From positions 62,001-126,000 of the forward strand of contig NZ_JAMHIW010000005.1 of the NCBI RefSeq assembly GCF_023896955.1: a stretch of 64,000 nucleotides of DNA, read 5' to 3'. Position numbers and translations under genes: made by a program. A model generated the notes under the pieces. It was not told the origin of the DNA. It was given only the letters and a program-made list of their open reading frames with translations, and searched no databases. Source of the stretch: Micromonospora sp. RHAY321 (GTDB taxonomy: Bacteria; Actinomycetota; Actinomycetes; Mycobacteriales; Micromonosporaceae). This document shows positions 9,160 to 17,264 of this stretch, one piece after another; positions within the stretch are counted from its first letter, which is position 1, and every line of letters starts with the position of its first letter.

Positions 9160-9198
9160 CCACCGGTGACGGGGAGCAGGACGAGGGAGGATGTGCCG

Positions 9199-9930
9199 AT
9201 GATCGGGATGGTGCTCGCAGCCGGGGCCGGGCGCCGGCTGCGCCCGTACACCGACACTCTGCCCAAGGCGTTGGTGCCGGTGGACGGCGAGACCACGATC
9301 CTGGACATCGCGCTGGGCAACCTGGCCGAGGTCGGGCTCACGGACGTCGTGATCGTGGTCGGCTACGCGGCGGACGCGGTCCGCGAGCGGCAGGCCGACC
9401 TGGAGAAGCGGTACGGGGTCACGCTCACCCTGGTGCACAACGACAAGGCCGAGGAGTGGAACAACGCGTACTCCCTCTGGCTGGCCCGCGAGTACTTCGC
9501 CCGTGGCGTGCTGCTGGTCAACGGGGACACCGTGCACCCGGTGAGCGTGGAGAAGACCCTGCTGGCCGAGCGCGGCCCGGGGATCCTGCTCGCGGTGGAC
9601 ACCCTCAAGCCGCTGGCCGAGGAGGAGATGAAGACCACCTTCGACGCCGCCGGCCAGCTCACCCGGATCACCAAGCTGATGGACCCGGGCGAGGCGTACG
9701 GGGAGTACATCGGCGCCACGCTGATCGAGCCGCAGGTCGCCGACGCCCTCGCCGACGCCCTGGAGGCGACCTGGCGGCGTGACCCGAACCTCTACTACGA
9801 GGACGGCTACCAGGAGTTCTCCGACCGGGGCGGGGAGGTGCGGGCGGCGCCGATCGGCGACGTCCCGTGGGTCGAGGTCGACAACCACGCCGACCTGGCC
9901 CGCGCGCGGGAGATCGCGTGCCGCTACTAG
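9199..9930 (+). CDS. LicC-like nucleotidyltransferase (CTP:alcohol-phosphate cytidylyltransferase family)
   Basis: A 243-aa nucleotidyltransferase. The N-terminal LAAGAGRRLRP nucleotide-binding loop with the following PKALVPV lysine (K23) is diagnostic. NAYSLWLAREYF resembles the NN..SL..A segment of phosphocholine cytidylyltransferase LicC, and the metal aspartate is in VNGDT. I infer that it activates an alcohol phosphate with CTP. ATG 9199 has GGGAGG 8 bases upstream; GTG 9166 is the alternative if the message is leaderless. It overlaps the following dehydrogenase gene by 13 bp, and a CDP-alcohol phosphotransferase comes third, which supports a CDP-activated product. The acceptor phosphate (glycerol-1-P, inositol-1-P or choline-P) is not proven. 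Confidence 0.85.
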   Translation: MIGMVLAAGAGRRLRPYTDTLPKALVPVDGETTILDIALGNLAEVGLTDVVIVVGYAADAVRERQADLEKRYGVTLTLVHNDKAEEWNNAYSLWLAREYFARGVLLVNGDTVHPVSVEKTLLAERGPGILLAVDTLKPLAEEEMKTTFDAAGQLTRITKLMDPGEAYGEYIGATLIEPQVADALADALEATWRRDPNLYYEDGYQEFSDRGGEVRAAPIGDVPWVEVDNHADLARAREIACRY

Positions 9931-10985
9931 CCCGTAGCGTGCTCACCCCGCTGCACATCGACGTGCGGCGTGGCGCGGTGGCCGACCTGGGCGCGATCCT
10001 GGCCGACGGGCGGATCTCCGCCGGCGGTGACGTCGCGGTGGTGGTCGGGCCGGGTCAGGGCTCCCAGATCGCGGAGTTGATCCGACCGTCTCTGCGCTCG
10101 GCGGACGTGTTCACCGTCGCCGGGGGGACCCTGGACGCCGCCGACGACCTGGGCGGCAAGCTCCGCGCCCGCTCGTACGACGCGGTGGTCGGGATCGGCG
10201 GCGGCAAGACGATAGACGTCGCCAAGTACGCGGCCACCCGCCGCGGGCTGCCGATGGTGTCGGTGGCGACCAGCCTCGCCAACGACGGGATCGCCTCCCC
10301 GGTGTCCAGCCTCATCACCGATGGAATAAAGGGCTCCTACGGGGTGCACATCCCCATCGCGGTGATCGTCGACCTGGACTTCGTGGAGAGCGGCCCGGAC
10401 CGGCACAACCGGGCCGGCATCGGTGACGTGGTCAGCAACATCAGCGCGCTCGCCGACTGGGAGCTGGCCCGGAAGGTACGCGGCGAACCGGTCGACGGAC
10501 TGGCCGCCTCGCTGTCCCGGGCGGGTGCGGAGGCGGTGCTCAACCATCCCGGCGACATGACCGACGACGCGTTCGTCACCGTGCTGGCCGAGGCGCTGAT
10601 CTCCAGCGGCCTGGCGATGGCCGTCTGCGGCACCAGTCGCCCGTCCAGCGGCGGCTGCCACGAGATCATGCACGCCGTCGACGCGCTGTTTCCGGGCACC
10701 GCCTCGCACGGCGAGCTGGCCGGGCTGGGTGCGCTGTTCTGCACCTGGCTGCGCGGCGATCTGCGCCGCTTCGGGGAGATGTCGGCCTGCCTGTCCCGGC
10801 ACGGCCTGCCCCGGCTCCCCGCCGAGGTGGGGCTCACCGACGAGCAGTTCGTGGATGCGGTGCAGTTCGCGCCCCGTACCAGGCCGGACCGGTACACCAT
10901 CCTCGAACACCTCGCCCTGTCGCCTACCGGGACGCGGGAGCGGCTGGCAGACTACGCCGGTGCAATCCGCGACCAGCTTGGCTGA
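9918..10985 (+). CDS. Glycerol-1-phosphate dehydrogenase-like / iron-containing alcohol dehydrogenase family
   Basis: A 355-aa protein of the dehydroquinate-synthase/Fe-ADH/G1PDH fold. VGIGGGKTIDVAKYAA (residues 91-106) is the cofactor-binding stretch, ATSLANDGIASPVSS carries the first metal aspartate (D123), and later SSGGCHEIMHAVD and ASHGELAG carry the metal histidines. This pattern is closest to sn-glycerol-1-phosphate dehydrogenases (EgsA/AraM type), which reduce dihydroxyacetone phosphate. GTG 9918 overlaps the upstream gene; GTG 9939 is an alternative start. The next gene overlaps by 26 bp. The predicted role is to supply an alcohol phosphate to the neighbouring cytidylyltransferase. 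The substrate is inference. Confidence 0.82.
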   Translation: MPLLARSVLTPLHIDVRRGAVADLGAILADGRISAGGDVAVVVGPGQGSQIAELIRPSLRSADVFTVAGGTLDAADDLGGKLRARSYDAVVGIGGGKTIDVAKYAATRRGLPMVSVATSLANDGIASPVSSLITDGIKGSYGVHIPIAVIVDLDFVESGPDRHNRAGIGDVVSNISALADWELARKVRGEPVDGLAASLSRAGAEAVLNHPGDMTDDAFVTVLAEALISSGLAMAVCGTSRPSSGGCHEIMHAVDALFPGTASHGELAGLGALFCTWLRGDLRRFGEMSACLSRHGLPRLPAEVGLTDEQFVDAVQFAPRTRPDRYTILEHLALSPTGTRERLADYAGAIRDQLG

Positions 10986-11682
10986 CCCCCGTCCCACCGT
11001 CGCCGACTTCCACCGGGTGAACCGGGGCGGCGGCCTGTTCAGCGAGTCGATCAGCCAGTGGTTGGGGGCGGTCTTCGCGCTGGTCGCCCAGCGCCTCGGG
11101 CTGCGCCCGACCGCGCTGACCATCACCAACCTGGTGCTCGGACTGGCCACCTCGGTCGCCGTGGTCGCGCTCGCCGGCCCGGTCGCCGACGGGGACGTAC
11201 CGGCCTGGGTGGTCGGCCTGCTCGCCCTGGTCGGGTGGCAGGTGGCGTACTCGCTGGACTGCGCCGACGGGCAGCTGGCCCGGGTGACCGGCCAGGGCAG
11301 CGCGGCCGGCGCCCGGGTCGACGTGCTCTGCGACGTGGCCGCGCAGATCGCCCTGGTGGCCGCGCTCGCCGCCACCGCCGTGGCGCAGGAGCCGTCGACC
11401 CCGACCTGGCTGGTGGCCACCTTCGCCGGCACCTGGATGGTCAACCTGGTCACCTCGGTGATGCAGGCCGGCCCGAACGCCGCCAGCATGGTCACCTCGA
11501 CCTCACTGCCGGTCCGCCTGGTGAAGCTGGTCCGTGACTACGGCGCGGTGATCTTCGTGGCCGCCCTGGTGCTGGCCGTGGCCCCCGCGCTGGTCCTCTG
11601 GGTGATGGTCGCCTTCACCATCGTCAACGGTGGCTTCCTGCTGGCGAGCATCGCCTTCTCCGCCCGCGCCTCCGTGCGCTGA
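10960..11682 (+). CDS. CDP-alcohol phosphatidyltransferase family membrane protein
   Basis: A 240-aa integral membrane enzyme. The complete CDP-alcohol phosphotransferase signature D(x2)DG(x2)AR(x8)G(x3)D(x3)D lies at residues 100-125, beginning DCADGQLAR, with all four aspartates present. About five or six membrane helices surround it. The family transfers a phospho-alcohol from a CDP-alcohol to a hydroxyl acceptor. The GTG start at 10960 lies inside the upstream dehydrogenase gene, so the three genes are translationally interlocked. The acceptor could be a lipid, a polyol phosphate or a glycan; nothing here decides it. It converges on a GT4 glycosyltransferase. Confidence 0.9.
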   Translation: MQSATSLADPRPTVADFHRVNRGGGLFSESISQWLGAVFALVAQRLGLRPTALTITNLVLGLATSVAVVALAGPVADGDVPAWVVGLLALVGWQVAYSLDCADGQLARVTGQGSAAGARVDVLCDVAAQIALVAALAATAVAQEPSTPTWLVATFAGTWMVNLVTSVMQAGPNAASMVTSTSLPVRLVKLVRDYGAVIFVAALVLAVAPALVLWVMVAFTIVNGGFLLASIAFSARASVR

Positions 11683-11721
11683 CCCGCCGCGCCCGCGCGC
11701 CGCCCGTCCGCAAGGTCCACC

Positions 11722-11803
11722 CAACTTCCCCGAAGTTGCTGCCTCCGGCCGGCGGGAGACCCCAACATCCCTGATGTTGCGCGGATCTTGCGGGCAGATC
11801 CGC
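11722..11803. repeat. Three short stem-loops in an intergenic region
   Basis: Two related palindromes, CAACTTC/CCC/GAAGTTG (11722-11738) and CAACATC/CCT/GATGTTG (11763-11779), share the same 7-3-7 design and the flank GC. A third stem GCGGATCT / AGATCCGC (11781-11803) follows with a 7-base loop. They lie between the convergent CDP-alcohol transferase and GT4 genes and look like dispersed intergenic repeats or terminators. Confidence 0.5.
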
Positions 11804-11859
11804 CTGCCCGTCCGTAGCGCCGCGCGGGAGGGCGTCGGCGGCGCGGCGTCCGCCGCCAA

Positions 11860-11931
11860 GATCGCGCTTGATCCAGGATGTAGTGGCCTCGGAACAGCCG
11901 GATGGGACTACTTCCTGGATCGAGCGCGATC
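11860..11931. repeat. Long imperfect hairpin (palindromic element / bidirectional terminator)
   Basis: Left arm 11860-11878 (GATCGCGCTTGATCCAGGA) pairs with right arm 11913-11931 (TCCTGGATCGAGCGCGATC), with a single G-U-type mismatch in 19. A further GTAGT/ACTAC pair (11880-11884 with 11907-11911) extends the stem to about 25 bp. The right arm includes the first two bases of the GT4 stop codon. It probably terminates both convergent genes. The length is unusual for a plain terminator. Confidence 0.65.
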
Positions 11932-13189
11932 ATGCCGGGCGGGGTAGGCCCGCGTAGACGTCGATGAGCTGCTTGGTGACCACGTCGGGGTGGAAGGTGC
12001 GCTCGTAGCGCGCCCGGGCGGCCTGGGCGAGCCCGGCGGCACCCGCCCGGGCCACCGGCAGGGCGGCGGCCAGGGCGGCCGGCTCCGGGGCCACCACCCA
12101 GCCAGCCTCGCCCAGACCGATCCCGGCCGGCATCGGCGACCCACCGCCGCCGGCGACGGCCGAGGCGGTCTCGGCAGGCCCGGTGCCGGCAGGCTCGTGC
12201 GGGGCGTCGGCCCCGACCAGGTACGGAATGCCACCCAACGCCGTGCCGAGCACCGGCCGGCCGCTCGCCAACGCCTCGATGATCACGGTCGGCAGCACGT
12301 CGTGCCACATCGAGGCGGCGATGACCACCGCGCTCGCCTCGACCGCCGCCCGCACCCCGGCCCGGTCGAGCTGACCCACGTAGACCACGTCGGGTCGCTC
12401 GGCGGCGGCGGCCTCGACCAGCGACCGGAGCTCGCCGTCGCCGGCCACCCGCAGGGTCCCCAGGGTGCCCACCGGATGCCGACGCCAGGCGTCCAGCAGC
12501 AGGTCGACGCCCTTCTCGGGGCTCAGCCGGGCCATGTAGAGGAAGCCGTCGCCGAGCGGTGCCGGTCGACCCGGGTCGGGTACGGAGTTCGGCTTCACCA
12601 CGATGCGTTCGTCCGGGATGCCGTATTCGCGCAGGTGATCGGCGATCGCCGTGGTCAGCGCCACGTACCGGTCCACCGACCGCCAGGTGCCCCGGTGCAC
12701 GGCCAGGGTCGTCGCCATCAGCGCGCTCTGCGCCGCCGAGTCGCGGTAACAGCGGTGCCTGATCGCCGGCACGCCCAGCGCCCGGCCCTTGCAGTCCTGG
12801 CAGATCACCCCGTCGCGGAAGTAGATCCCCGAGGAGCAGACCTGCCGGTAGTTGTGCACCGTCTGCACCACCGGCACGCCGTGCCGGTGCGCCGTCCGCA
12901 CCACCCAGGGCGAGAGCAGCGGGTACGGGTTGTGCAGGTGCAGCGCGTCCGGCCGGTGCTCGGTGAGCAGCCGGCTCAGGTCGTGCTGGGCGCGCGGAGC
13001 CCAGATCGGCGAGATCGGCAACAGAGCCTTGGCCGCCTTCGACATCGACGGGATCTCGTCCGAGCTGCGGATGAACGGCAGCACCTCGACCCCGGCGGCG
13101 GTGAGCTGAGCGATCTCCGAGTCGACGATCGTGTTCTCGCCGGAGGGCTGGGCTTCCCGGTACCGGTTGTGCGCCACCACGATTCTCAC
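11930..13189 (-). CDS. Glycosyltransferase, GT4 family (GT-B fold)
   Basis: A 419-aa retaining glycosyltransferase. The N-terminal acceptor domain begins MRIVVAHNRY and contains the GENTIVDSE glycine-rich loop. A cysteine cluster (CSSGIYFRDGVICQDCKG) at about 124-142 is typical of a GT4 subgroup with a structural zinc-like element. The donor domain starts near FLYMARLSPEKGVDLLLDAW, and the EX7E motif is EALASGRPV preceded by MWHDVLPTVIIEA. An Ala/Gly/Pro-rich insertion lies near residues 335-365. GTG 13189 has GGAAGG upstream. Its donor sugar is unknown. Position suggests a role with the adjacent CDP-alcohol cassette or the envelope polysaccharide genes downstream. Confidence 0.9.
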   Translation of the reverse strand: MRIVVAHNRYREAQPSGENTIVDSEIAQLTAAGVEVLPFIRSSDEIPSMSKAAKALLPISPIWAPRAQHDLSRLLTEHRPDALHLHNPYPLLSPWVVRTAHRHGVPVVQTVHNYRQVCSSGIYFRDGVICQDCKGRALGVPAIRHRCYRDSAAQSALMATTLAVHRGTWRSVDRYVALTTAIADHLREYGIPDERIVVKPNSVPDPGRPAPLGDGFLYMARLSPEKGVDLLLDAWRRHPVGTLGTLRVAGDGELRSLVEAAAAERPDVVYVGQLDRAGVRAAVEASAVVIAASMWHDVLPTVIIEALASGRPVLGTALGGIPYLVGADAPHEPAGTGPAETASAVAGGGGSPMPAGIGLGEAGWVVAPEPAALAAALPVARAGAAGLAQAARARYERTFHPDVVTKQLIDVYAGLPRPA

Positions 13190-13269
13190 AGAGCTCGCCT
13201 TCCGTTCGCGATTGCGGGACTCGCAAGCTCATTCCTCGCGCTCACCGGAAAGAAGGCTACCGTTGTGTC

Positions 13270-14130
13270 GTGCCCGAACTACCGGAGGTTGAGGCGCTCG
13301 CGGGTTACCTGCGGCAGCGCGCGGTGGGGCGGCGTGTCGACCGGCTGGAGATCGCCGCGATCAGCGCCCTGAAGACGTACGACCCGGCACCGACCGCGGT
13401 GGCCGGTCGGGCGGTGGTCGACGCCCGCCGGCACGGCAAGTTCCTCGACGTGCTGTTCGAGGGCGACCTGCACCTGCTGGTCCACCTGGCCCGGGCGGGC
13501 TGGTTGCACTACCGGGAGGCGTTCCCGACCACCACCCCGCTGCGCCCCGGCAAGGGCCCGATCGCGGTACGCGTCCGCCTCGACGACGGCTCCGGCTTCG
13601 ACCTCACCGAGGCCGGCACGCAGAAGAAGCTGGCCGCGTACCTGGTCACCGACCCGGCGGAGGTGCCCGGGGTGGCCAAGCTCGGCCCGGACGCGCTCGC
13701 CGCGGACCTGCCCACCTTCGTCGAGCGGCTGCGCAGCCGGCGCGGGCAGGTCAAGGGGGTGCTGACCGACCAGTCGGTGCTGTCCGGGGTCGGCAACGCG
13801 TACTCCGACGAGATCCTGCACGCGGCCAGATTGTCCCCGTTCGCGATCACGGACCGCCTCACCGACGACCAGCTCGCCACCCTGCACGCGGCCACCCGGC
13901 AGGTGCTCGGCGACGCCGTCGAGCGCTCCCTCGGTCAGCGGGCCGCCGAGCTGAAGGGCGAGAAGCGCTCCGGGCTGAAGGTCCACGCCCGTACGGGGCT
14001 GCCGTGCCCGGTGTGTGGCGACACGGTGCGGGAGGTGTCGTTCGCCGACTCCTCCCTCCAGTACTGCCCGACCTGCCAGACCGGCGGCAAGCCTCTCGCT
14101 GACCGTCGGTTGTCTCGACTCGTACGGTGA
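13270..14130 (+). CDS. Fpg/Nei family DNA glycosylase
   Basis: A 286-aa bifunctional base-excision repair glycosylase/AP lyase. After removal of the initiator the protein begins PELPEVE, giving the catalytic N-terminal proline and the E2 acid. The helix-two-turn-helix contains GVGNAYSDEILHAARLSPF. A C-terminal four-cysteine zinc finger (CPVCG ... CPTCQTGGK) is complete. It acts on oxidised purines or pyrimidines; MutM versus Nei specificity cannot be fixed by eye. GTG 13270 is the start because PELPEVE must be N-terminal. TACCGT ends 6 nt upstream, so the mRNA may be leaderless. Confidence 0.93.
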   Translation: MPELPEVEALAGYLRQRAVGRRVDRLEIAAISALKTYDPAPTAVAGRAVVDARRHGKFLDVLFEGDLHLLVHLARAGWLHYREAFPTTTPLRPGKGPIAVRVRLDDGSGFDLTEAGTQKKLAAYLVTDPAEVPGVAKLGPDALAADLPTFVERLRSRRGQVKGVLTDQSVLSGVGNAYSDEILHAARLSPFAITDRLTDDQLATLHAATRQVLGDAVERSLGQRAAELKGEKRSGLKVHARTGLPCPVCGDTVREVSFADSSLQYCPTCQTGGKPLADRRLSRLVR

Positions 14131-14218
14131 GTAATTCCACTCGCCGACTACGGAGCGGAATCGACCCGACTGAGCCGAAGCTCCGGTCCACCGTTCTCGC
14201 CACAGGCGCATCCATCGG

Positions 14219-14224
14219 TATAGT
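14219..14224 (+). promoter_or_regulatory. Probable -10 element upstream of sugar transferase
   Basis: TATAGT stands out in this GC-rich context in the 250-bp gap after the glycosylase gene. A start near 14231 would leave a leader of about 150 bases before the sugar transferase. No clear -35 is seen. Confidence 0.4.
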
Positions 14225-14382
14225 GGCCCGGTCCCCGGCTTCTGAAATGGTGCGGAGCCGGCCAGATCCCGCCGGCACCATCGGTCGCCAATCTCCTTCG
14301 GGGCAACGACCGGTCGGAGCCCGCGTGGGAGACTGGGACGGTGGGCGACCCGGGCCCTCACTGCGAGTGAGCGGCACGTGTC

Positions 14383-15966
14383 ATGCGGGAGGACATGGGT
14401 GAGGTGACGGCAAGCCTCCAGCGCCCGGTAACCAACGAAGGCCGGAGCAGACTCGTGCGGCACGTCGACAGCTTCGAAATCCAGCCGCCGACGCCGCCGT
14501 CGCACAACGGTGTCCCCAGGTCGGCATGGGCCAGGGCGCGACGCCGTGTCTCCCGCTGGCACCGCCCGTACACGGCGATCCTCCTGGTGCTCGACTTCGC
14601 CGCGGCGGCGTTCGCCAGCTGGATCGCGATTCAGCTCTTCGACCAGGCCGCCTCCGGTTTCACCGGCACCCAGCAGGACCCGACCTGGTTCCACACCGTC
14701 TCCTACCTGCTGCTGCCGCTCGGCTGGGTGGTCATCCTCTGGAGCAACCGCGCCTACGACCGGCGCTATCTGGGGCTCGGGCCCGACGAGTTCAAGCGGG
14801 TGATCCGGGCCGCCGTCACGGTCGCGGCCAGCGTCTCCTTCCTCGCGTTCGCCACCAAGACCGCCCTGTCCCGGTGGACGGTCGGCACGGCGCTGCTCGG
14901 CGCGCTGCTGCTGATCCTCTGGGGCCGGTTCGTGGCCCGCTGGGCGCTGCACTACATCCGCCGGCGGGCCGGCCAGGCCGCGCACCGGATGGTGCTTGTC
15001 GGCACCCTGCCGGAGTGCCTGGAGGTCTACGCGGCCGTCACGCGCAGCCCCAATGCCGGGCTGGTGCCGGTCGCCATCCACATCACCGACGGTTACGCCG
15101 CCGCCCGGGGAATGCCGACCCCGGTGCCGGTGCACGCCGGCCGGGACGTCCTGGCCCTGGTCCGGGAGGTCGGCGGCGACACCATCGCGGTCTGCGGGTC
15201 GGCCAGTGCCGAGCCCGGCGAGCTGCGCCGCCTGGCCTGGCAGTTGGAGGGCTCCGGCGTCGACCTGGTGGTCGCACCGCAGCTGACCGACATCGCCGGC
15301 CCCCGGGTGCACATCCGGCCGATCGAGGGTCTGCCGCTGCTGCACGTCGAGGAGCCGACCCTCTCCGGGCCGGCGCTGCTGGCCAAGAACCTGATGGACC
15401 GGGTCGCCGCCGGCCTCGGCCTGCTGCTGCTGATCCCGCTCTTCCTGGCCGTCGCCGTGGCGATCCGGATCTCCGACCCCGGGCCGGTCTTCTTCCGCCA
15501 GCCGCGGGTGGGGCACGAGGGGCGCACGTTCCGGGTGTGGAAGTTCCGGACCATGTACGTCGACGCCGAGGACCGACTGGCCAGCCTGGTCGACCGGAAC
15601 GAGACCGACGGCATGCTGTTCAAGATGAAGGAGGACCCCCGGGTCTTCCCGGTGGGCCGTTTCCTGCGGGCCTCCTCGCTGGACGAGCTGCCGCAGCTCA
15701 TCAACGTGCTCTGGGGTGAGATGTCGCTGGTCGGGCCCCGCCCGCTGCCGGCCGACGACGGCGACTTCCTGGGCGACGTGCGCCGCCGCCTGCTGGTCCG
15801 CCCCGGCATGACCGGGCTGTGGCAGGTCTCCGGCCGCTCCGACCTGTCCTGGGACGAGTCGGTCCGGCTGGACCTCTACTACGTCGACAACTGGTCGCTG
15901 GCGTACGACCTGAGCATCCTGTGGCGCACCGTCGGAGTGGTGCTCGCCCGCAAGGGCGCCTACTAA
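14383..15966 (+). CDS. Polyprenyl glycosylphosphotransferase (WbaP/CpsE type)
   Basis: A 527-aa membrane enzyme that starts an exopolysaccharide or glycopolymer by moving a sugar-1-phosphate from a UDP-sugar to undecaprenyl phosphate. N-terminal membrane helices (about 62-180) are followed by a nucleotide-binding-like domain (about 200-310), a further membrane helix (LGLLLLIPLFLAVAVAI) and the catalytic bacterial sugar transferase domain. Signature blocks include PVFFRQPRVGHEGRTF, WKFRTMYVDAE, ASSLDELPQL, MSLVGPRP and RPGMTGLWQVSGRS. Start choice is uncertain: ATG 14383 has no SD, ATG 14395 abuts GGGAGG, and GTG 14404 has it 11 bases upstream. Monocistronic, about 40 bp before lytS-like. Confidence 0.92.
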   Translation: MREDMGEVTASLQRPVTNEGRSRLVRHVDSFEIQPPTPPSHNGVPRSAWARARRRVSRWHRPYTAILLVLDFAAAAFASWIAIQLFDQAASGFTGTQQDPTWFHTVSYLLLPLGWVVILWSNRAYDRRYLGLGPDEFKRVIRAAVTVAASVSFLAFATKTALSRWTVGTALLGALLLILWGRFVARWALHYIRRRAGQAAHRMVLVGTLPECLEVYAAVTRSPNAGLVPVAIHITDGYAAARGMPTPVPVHAGRDVLALVREVGGDTIAVCGSASAEPGELRRLAWQLEGSGVDLVVAPQLTDIAGPRVHIRPIEGLPLLHVEEPTLSGPALLAKNLMDRVAAGLGLLLLIPLFLAVAVAIRISDPGPVFFRQPRVGHEGRTFRVWKFRTMYVDAEDRLASLVDRNETDGMLFKMKEDPRVFPVGRFLRASSLDELPQLINVLWGEMSLVGPRPLPADDGDFLGDVRRRLLVRPGMTGLWQVSGRSDLSWDESVRLDLYYVDNWSLAYDLSILWRTVGVVLARKGAY

Positions 15967-16006
15967 GGGGGTTGGCGGACCGGGCCGCAGGGGCCAGGAT
16001 CGCTGC

Positions 16007-17233
16007 GTGGGTGGCAACCTCTCCGCCGTCGTCGGCGTCGTCTCACTGGTCACCGCGCTGACCGCGGCCCTGCTGGCCGTGCTGCGGCTGCGCGCTCGCC
16101 GGGGCATCGCCACGGCCACCCAGCGGGCCACCTACGAGGTGCTGCACACCGCCGGCCTGGCGGCCGAGCCACTGCGGGCGGGGTTGAGCGCGGCGGGCGC
16201 GGCGAAGGCCGTACGCCATCTGCGTGCCCTGGTGGGCGCGGCCGGGCTGGCGCTCACCGACGCCGACGTGGTGCTCGCCCTCGACGGGCGCGGCACGCAC
16301 CACGGCGAGCAACTGCTCGCGGCCGCCCGGCGGGCCATGGAGACCGGGCGCTCGACGGTGCTCAGCGAGCAGGATCTGCACTGCGACCGGGTCGACTGTC
16401 CCGTACGGGGAGCTGTCATCGCGCCCCTGCACGGAGCGGACGGCCGGGTGGTCGGCGCGCTGGTGGCCATCGCCGACAGCCCGCCGGCGCCCGGGCTGGT
16501 GCAGGCGACCCTGGAGACCGCGCACTGGGCCGGCAACCAGCTCGCCCTGGCCGAGCTGGACTCGTCGCGGGAGCGGCTGGCGCGGGCCGAGGTCCGGGCG
16601 CTGCGGGCGCAGATCAGCCCGCACTTCATCTACAACGCCCTGACCGCCATCGGCTCGTTCGTCCGCACCGACCCCGAGCGGGCCCGGGAGCTGATCCTGG
16701 AGTTCGCGGAGTTCACCCGGTACTCGTTCCGGGCGCACGGGGAGTTCACCACGCTGGCCGAGGAGCTGCGGTCGATCGACCGCTACCTGACCATCGAGCG
16801 GGCCCGGTTCGGCGACCGGTTGCAGGTACGGCTGCAGATCGCCCCGGAGGTGCTGCCGGTGACGCTGCCGTTCCTCTGCCTCCAACCGCTGGTGGAGAAC
16901 GCCGTCCGGCACGGGTTGTCCCGCAAGCCGGGCACGGGCATGGTGAGCATCGAGGCCCGGGACGCGGGCGCCGAATGCCACATCACCGTGGAGGACGACG
17001 GGGTGGGAATGGATCCGACCACGCTGACCGCCGGCATCGCCGAGCTGGCCCGCAGCACCGGCGACCCGGGCGACGACCCGGGCCAGCACGTCGGCCTCTC
17101 CAACGTCGACGAGCGGATGCGGTCCGTCTTCGGGGACCGGTTCGGCCTGGTCGTCGAGACCGGGCTGGGCTCGGGCACCAGGGTGAGCATGCGGGTGCCG
17201 AAGTTCCACCCCGGCGTGCGGGCCGGATCGTGA
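16007..17233 (+). CDS. LytS-type sensor histidine kinase
   Basis: A 408-aa kinase of the LytS/YehU (HPK8) type. One N-terminal membrane helix (about 8-30) precedes a GAF-like input domain (45-185) and the phosphoacceptor region RAQISPHFIYNAL with H206. The ATPase part has PLVENAVRHG (N box), EDDGVGM (G1) and a late GSGTRVSM. Unlike 5TM-Lyt sensors it has no multi-helix sensor. GTG 16007 is preceded at 6 nt by CAGGAT, a possible -10. It pairs with the LytTR regulator 31 bp downstream. In other actinobacteria such pairs sit beside monocarboxylate symporters, and one is encoded 6 kb downstream here. Confidence 0.9.
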   Translation: MGGNLSAVVGVVSLVTALTAALLAVLRLRARRGIATATQRATYEVLHTAGLAAEPLRAGLSAAGAAKAVRHLRALVGAAGLALTDADVVLALDGRGTHHGEQLLAAARRAMETGRSTVLSEQDLHCDRVDCPVRGAVIAPLHGADGRVVGALVAIADSPPAPGLVQATLETAHWAGNQLALAELDSSRERLARAEVRALRAQISPHFIYNALTAIGSFVRTDPERARELILEFAEFTRYSFRAHGEFTTLAEELRSIDRYLTIERARFGDRLQVRLQIAPEVLPVTLPFLCLQPLVENAVRHGLSRKPGTGMVSIEARDAGAECHITVEDDGVGMDPTTLTAGIAELARSTGDPGDDPGQHVGLSNVDERMRSVFGDRFGLVVETGLGSGTRVSMRVPKFHPGVRAGS

Positions 17234-17264
17234 GCGCGCGCGGCGAGCGACCCGGGGCCGCCGA

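Noticed and set aside
9166..9198. GTG 9166 as the start of the LicC-like gene
   Set aside because: It fits a leaderless -10, but the family begins at MIGMVLAAG and an SD lies 8 bases before ATG 9199. It remains an alternative.
14127..14402. A 91-codon frame after the DNA glycosylase gene with a GTGA overlap
   Set aside because: It has no similarity, spans the likely sugar-transferase promoter and leader (TATAGT 14219), and ends inside that gene's start region.
13279..16131. A very long open frame on the minus strand opposite the DNA glycosylase and sugar transferase genes
   Set aside because: It is antisense to two well-supported genes and its translation is Arg/Pro/Gly/Ala-biased, as expected from GC-rich codon-position bias.
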